DNA of 64,000 nt from Poecilobothrus nobilitatus (lineage: Eukaryota > Arthropoda > Insecta > Diptera > Dolichopodidae). The translations under genes were made by a program, and so were the position numbers. Where the stretch lies: the NCBI GenBank assembly GCA_947095535.1, contig OX352773.1:232729477-232793476 (forward strand), given 5' to 3'. The notes under the pieces are model-generated. The model did not search any database, was not told the DNA's origin, and worked only from the letters and a program-made list of their open reading frames with translations. Positions 59,831 through 64,000 of the stretch are shown here, piece after piece (the first letter of the stretch is position 1; each line of letters opens with the position of its first letter).

Positions 59831-59991
59831 GTAATCTAACCTAATCTAGTATGAATAAATTAGTTTATGAATACAACCTTAAGCTAAATGCAGCGAAATT
59901 TTTTACATTCAGCAGATTTGTAATTTTTGAACTACAATTTATTTCTAAATTGTATGTATAGAAATTTCTATGTATAGAAAATGGGTTACTA

Positions 59992-60130
59992 GCCTGTATT
60001 AAATGGGTCATATCATAAGCCTGTATTTAATTTGGCTGTATTTTAATTTTCCGGCATTATTATTTGCCTGTATTTTCACTTGCCTGTATTTCATTTGACT
60101 GTGTTCCATTTTCCTGTATTTCATATTAAA
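59992..60130 (-). repeat. Minisatellite of ~17-bp units
   Basis: The plus strand repeats a GCCTGTATTTCATTT-like unit about seven times with drift: GCCTGTATTTAATTTG, GCTGTATTTTAATTTTC, GCCTGTATTTTCACTT, GCCTGTATTTCATTTG, ACTGTGTTCCATTTTC, CCTGTATTTCATATT. The 96-codon minus-strand frame through it yields a KYRQ-like periodic peptide that follows from the repeats and is not taken as a gene. Confidence 0.7.
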
Positions 60131-61041
60131 GACATATAACTTTGATTTTGAATTCACTAAAGTCCCTCCTAATTCAGATTCCCATATATATATACATATA
60201 TATATAAATATTCTGGAAAAAGCGTATAGCCTTGCTTTTGAATGCAACTCTAAAATCTCTCCTAATTTAGAATGAAATGGAGACAAAATAATAAGCATTT
60301 CCTAATTTAGAAAATGCATAAGGTAGAAGTTTCGTACTGTACTTGAAGTGAAAAATAAGAAATTTATTTGTGTAGGTAATTGTTCTAAATTATTCGTATT
60401 ATCAAATATCTTCCTAGGACATGCATGCATTATATTGTTTATCTTCTATTTAATTTTGAATATTTTGGTTATACTTTATTTACCACTTTTTTTTTTTTTT
60501 TTTGTTTTCAAGTTTATTTTCAATTACCTTTTTAATATTTAACACCTGGAAATAAATTCGTGTTCACATAACTTTTTAACTTTTGTCACCTAAAAATAAA
60601 TTAATTAAAGAAATACAATATTTAGCTAGAAATAAGGCATTAAATATTCAACAAATTAATTTTCTTTATTCTTTATGATTTTATTTAATTGCTTATTGAT
60701 ATTTCTTGTCAATCATAAGTGTTATGAAAATACTTTTACTCTAAGAATATACATAATATGTAATAATAATTTTTTTTTTTTTTAAATATCTTTAGTTTGA
60801 TTAATTTTAATTGATATTCAGTATATAAATCAATAAATCATTATTATAAAAATAAAATTGTATAATTTATAAAGAAATTTATGTATATGTATTATGTATA
60901 TAGAATTGTCCTGATAGATAAATATTTAATTTTATTGCCATGTAAAATTAGCTTTTATTTATGATATCTTAATAACTTTTTCACATAAATAGTTAAGTAC
61001 CATCTAATATACAGGGTCTGGTTGATCTTTAATGGTTTACG
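60131..61041. other. AT-rich non-coding DNA
   Basis: A (TA)n-type stretch lies at 60183-60208. No gene recognised. Confidence 0.5.
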
Positions 61042-61625
61042 TTAACCCTTTCGCAGACAGTAGGTGGCATATGCCGCTTTTGGCTGTTTCTAGAAGGACA
61101 CGACGGCATATGCCATCAAAACTTTAAAGTACTATAAAATCAGTACAGCATATCTCGTCTCGTTTCAATATATTTATATGGTAGAAACAATTGTTGTCCC
61201 CTTAGAAATGTAACAGACAGAGTTATTGTCTCAGCAAAATTTTTTTTCAGTACGTTTGAGTTATATTGACATGTTTCACAAAAATTGAGAAAAATTTTGT
61301 CAGGACAGCATATATCGTCATAGATCGCATTTAAAATGCAGTATAGATTTAAGCAGTGCGCCAAGCAGCCGTGTTTTTTTTGTGAAGAATATATTCAAAT
61401 TTTTAAAGATTGGTAAGTAAAATTGTAAAAAAATTTTAATAAAAAAATAAACCTAATACGGTCAATTCTATTGAAATACATGTACCAGAAAGAATAACTC
61501 CAGATGAAAATAGAAAAAATTCGAGAATCCTTTATAGACGTTGCAGATAATGTACAAAATTACACCAAAGAACTGAGTGATCGGAGAGTACGAGACCAAC
61601 AAAAAATTGTTCTGGAGGAAAACGT
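61042..61625 (+). mobile_element. Possible piggyBac-like element remnant
   Basis: TTAA (61042-61045) is followed by CCCTTTCGCAGACAG, the target site and start typical of piggyBac-group ends. Two GGCATATGCC palindromes lie at about 61067 and 61102, and ACAGCATAT occurs at about 61145 and 61303. Further in, a short broken frame (about 61458-61620) encodes IEIHVPERITPDENRKN and a Cys-containing RRCR-stop-CTK stretch. This might be the Cys-rich end of a piggyBac-type transposase, but that is speculative. No matching right end was found before the LINE relic at 61660. The 74-codon minus-strand frame at 61140-61364 shows no family features. Confidence 0.45.
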
Positions 61626-61659
61626 TAATTTTTAAAGATTTTCGAAATAACCGTATCCA

Positions 61660-62060
61660 AAGTTTTTCATATAAATATTATAAATAGAAAATCATATCTT
61701 ATCTTGTTAGACCAAATTTGGAATATGCCAGTCAAGTGTGGTCGTCTTTTTATTAAATTCATATCAATAGAATAGATGCAATTCAGAGAAATTTTTTTAA
61801 GATTAACTTTGTGAAACCTTCAATGATCAAATCCATTTATCTTACTTCAATATAAACACAGACTTAGCTTTATTCAATTGAAAACATTAGAATCAAGCGG
61901 CGATAAGTAGCTGATCTTATTTTTCTTACTCAATCGTCTAAGTTATACTAATATATTTACGTTAAGCTGTCATAGGACTAATTATAGTAATAATTATGAA
62001 TCGATCCATAGGATGTTGCTAATGGGTAACAAACACAAGAATAACATTGACTTTAGAATT
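61660..62060 (+). pseudogene. LINE ORF2 C-terminal relic (CR1/Jockey-like)
   Basis: YLVRPNLEYASQVWSS, then after a stop IHINRIDAIQRNFFK, match the segment after the reverse transcriptase core in CR1/Jockey-type LINEs (LVRPxLEYASxVWSP...INRIExIQRNF). Later stretches are too decayed to follow. It differs from the SLIRPIIAYGAPIW version at 11253-11876, so a second LINE lineage is represented. Confidence 0.75.
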
Positions 62061-62128
62061 TTTGTGGCACTAATTTTTAATAATTTTGTATCTGCTGTAT
62101 TTCTCAAATATGATTAATGGTATACAAG

Positions 62129-62319
62129 AGGCCTCGGTGGCCTAGTGGGTAAGAGCGTATAAAATACGCTGTAAATACCGAGGACGTGTGGGTTGAAATC
62201 CCACACACGTCGTAAGAGTTATTCCCTCTTTCGACATTTACAGCCACTCTTGAACAGGAAAGGCTGTGTAATTTCCTGTTCACATTTATGTGACAGAAAA
62301 ATGCATTAAAAAAAATAAA
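62129..62319 (+). mobile_element. tRNA-derived SINE (family A), full length with TSDs
   Basis: This is the clearest copy. AGGCCTCGGTGGCCTAGTGG opens it, then GTAAGAGCG, GCGTATAAAATACGC and GTGGGTTGAAATCCC (B-box with one change). The middle has CGTCGTAAGAGTTATTCCC, TTTCGACATTTACAGCCA, GAACAGGAAAGGCTGTGTAA and TTCCTGTTCACATTTATGTG. It closes with an A-rich tail. GGTATACAAG (62119-62128) and GGTAAATACAAG (62320-62331) flank it as an imperfect target-site duplication. The 91-codon minus-strand frame is antisense. Confidence 0.94.
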
Positions 62320-62331
62320 GGTAAATACAAG

Positions 62332-63880
62332 TTCAACAAATGTTAGTTTTATCTCTTGATTAAGCGTAACGTTGCACAAAAAATTGAAAATTAGATTCTT
62401 ATAGAGATATGAAAATTTGACATTTCAGTTCAAAATATATCATTGACCGATTTTGGCACCAATATTAGTTTAACAATATTATATTTTAAAATATTAAAAG
62501 TCTTCTCTTAATTATAAAGAAATGGTTTTTGAAATAAAATTAAAAATTGTTTTTATATTTTCCCAAGTTTCTTTAAAAATAAAATTTTAACAAATATTAA
62601 ATATTTTATCATGGTTGTGTTGTAAATGAGAGAACTCATTTGGCAAACTCAACTCATTGTTCAAAATATGAACGGATCTAATATTTGAACTGACTCAAAA
62701 TTTGAGTTGAGTGATGAGTTGTATTGAAATTTCACCTTTTTACAATATTTTAGTGCAAATTTAGTCACAATTTTAAAATAGGTACTTTATTATATGGTTT
62801 TGGAATTGTATACTTCTACATAATACCTATAATCTATATAATACCTTTTATATAATACCTATAATCCATTGCATTCCATACAATTTTATTGAAATTTAGC
62901 AATTTCAAACGTTAAATATCAATCTAATAGATCTGGGTTCAATAATCATATTATTTCAATTAAACTTTAGATGTTTTTTACTCAAATAATAATTTTTTGA
63001 TTTTTAGCATTTTTTATTATTAAATATAATAATATTATCTTCTTTAATTTTTATCTCGTCTCGATTTTGATTCTATTCATTGGAAATTTTACTTTATTCT
63101 TTTTTTTTTCTATCTGAAGATCAAAGAATATTTTAGTAACATTAAGCTTTTAATCTTCAAAAATAAAACAATACTTATTATTACCATCCAATTATTTATA
63201 TAGCATATTATATTTTATCGCATATTTTAAGATACAAAAATTAAAAGCAAAATAAAACATCAACCGTTTTATTAAGATTTATAATGGTAAAAGATTTCTA
63301 AAATTACTTGTTTGACAATCTTTTGTAACCTTTTTCATTTAAACTGATTTCAGATTCTATAAAAAAGATTTTCTGAATAGTAAAAATAAAATAATATAAT
63401 GTTATAAATTGGGGTTCTTATAATATGGTTAATAATAAATAGTTAAAATGTGAAAACTTAAATAGAACTAATACATACAATATATCTACTTGTATAAATA
63501 AAGAAAATTTACAAAAAAGAAACAATAGATATTATCAAATATTTTAATTCAAGGTTTCATTTTTGTTTTTAAGTTTTTGCATTAAATTTAAATTTTTGTT
63601 CACGATAGTGCAATATATTTAATAAAAATATTTCAAGGAAATTCTTGCAATAAAAATCTCTAAATTAAAATTATTTTTAATTTGTGTGAAATAAATTTGA
63701 TTTTTTTGTCACTTCGTTTCATTTGAACAATTATTGTTGGGTACAGTACAGTAACTTACCGAAAATCATTAAACAGAGCATTTGTATTTGCAATTAAAAT
63801 TTATTATTATCAGTTAGAACCAAAAGACATCTACTGCCAATATATCTTATAGATCAGAATCTGCTACCTTTAAGTTGATT
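62332..63880. other. AT-rich non-coding DNA
   Basis: Near 62640-62722 there are repeated and inverted AACTCAACTCA / TGAGTTGAGT motifs. No gene seen. Confidence 0.5.
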
Positions 63881-63884
63881 TAAA

Positions 63885-64000
63885 AAAAAAAAAATTTGAA
63901 AAATATATTTATTAATTTCAGTCTTCCGTTCGTCTTGTCGTTTGTGCATCTGTTTAGAAAACTTCAATACCGTTAAAGACATAGAACTAATAGTTTTTTA
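63885..64000 (+). repeat. Family B head, cut by the window end
   Basis: ATTTCAGTCTTCCGTTCGTC, TGTTTAGAAAACTTCAATAC and CGTTAAAGACATAGAA match the family B head after TTTCACTCTGTTCGTCCGTC. The rest lies outside the window. Confidence 0.6.

Noticed and set aside
60008..60298. 96-codon repetitive KYRQ protein
   Set aside because: The periodic peptide is simply the translation of a 17-bp minisatellite with drifting units.
1..64000. CRISPR array, bacterial operon, endosymbiont insertion or phage
   Set aside because: No regularly spaced repeats with unique spacers, no ribosome binding sites with long frames, and no bacterial-type genes. Composition and transposons are those of an insect nuclear genome.

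Overview
This is a gene-poor, very AT-rich stretch of eukaryotic nuclear DNA, almost certainly from an insect and most likely a fly (Diptera). Three things point there. (1) A U6 snRNA copy at 11181-11288 agrees, as far as I can recall, with the insect form from its TGCTTCGGC loop onward. (2) Elements built like dipteran mini-me/DINE-1 (Helentron) repeats are present, with a TATACCCG...CGGGTATA hairpin, a (GTCC)n stretch and a downstream AACTCAAAAACTAAGAAAGC-type core. (3) Jockey- and I/R1-like LINE remnants are scattered about. I found no intact host protein gene, rRNA or functional tRNA. The longest open frame (207 codons, 11253-11876) is a retrotransposon fragment fused to U6. Species is not resolvable from sequence reading alone.

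Layout. 1-3.8 kb: plain AT-rich DNA. 3.8-9.4 kb: family B and family C repeats, a perfect 105-bp foldback (4527-4918) and two tRNA-derived SINEs. 11.1-12.3 kb: a U6/LINE chimeric retrocopy ending in poly(A), followed directly by a tRNA-like SINE head. 14.1-15.4 kb: the largest family B copy, with an internal module present twice. 17.5-20.2 kb: a tRNA-Glu-like relic, a SINE with target-site duplications (TSDs), and a family B copy interrupted by a LINE tail. 21.9-23.5 kb: a mini-me-like element with a family B segment in its middle; its counterpart at 56.4-57.3 kb lacks that segment. 25-28.6 kb: more family B and C copies and a second mini-me-like type. 29.7-31.4 kb: a LINE 3' tail, a LINE RNase H relic and a foldback of about 20-bp units. 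34.4-35.8 kb: a 681-bp direct tandem duplication with no difference found. 39.2-39.5 kb (minus): a broken exon of the proteasome ubiquitin receptor Rpn10/PSMD4. 40.5-42.7 kb: family B copies, one split by a SINE. 43.3-43.7 kb: a PIF/Harbinger-like MITE. 46-56 kb: mostly featureless, with one SINE. 56-62.4 kb: a 21-bp-unit foldback, the second mini-me-like copy, three SINEs, two LINE relics, a 17-bp minisatellite and a piggyBac-like terminus.

The window is best read as repeat-dense intergenic or intronic DNA. Nothing here works together as a pathway; the interest lies in how the elements were made and nested. The strongest candidates for something new are the U6/LINE chimera with an open frame starting inside U6, a possible group of foldbacks whose arms are tandem 20-21-bp units (4.5, 31.0 and 56.0 kb), and the SINE family with a palindromic anticodon-arm region. 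I did not find a convincing novel protein-coding system.
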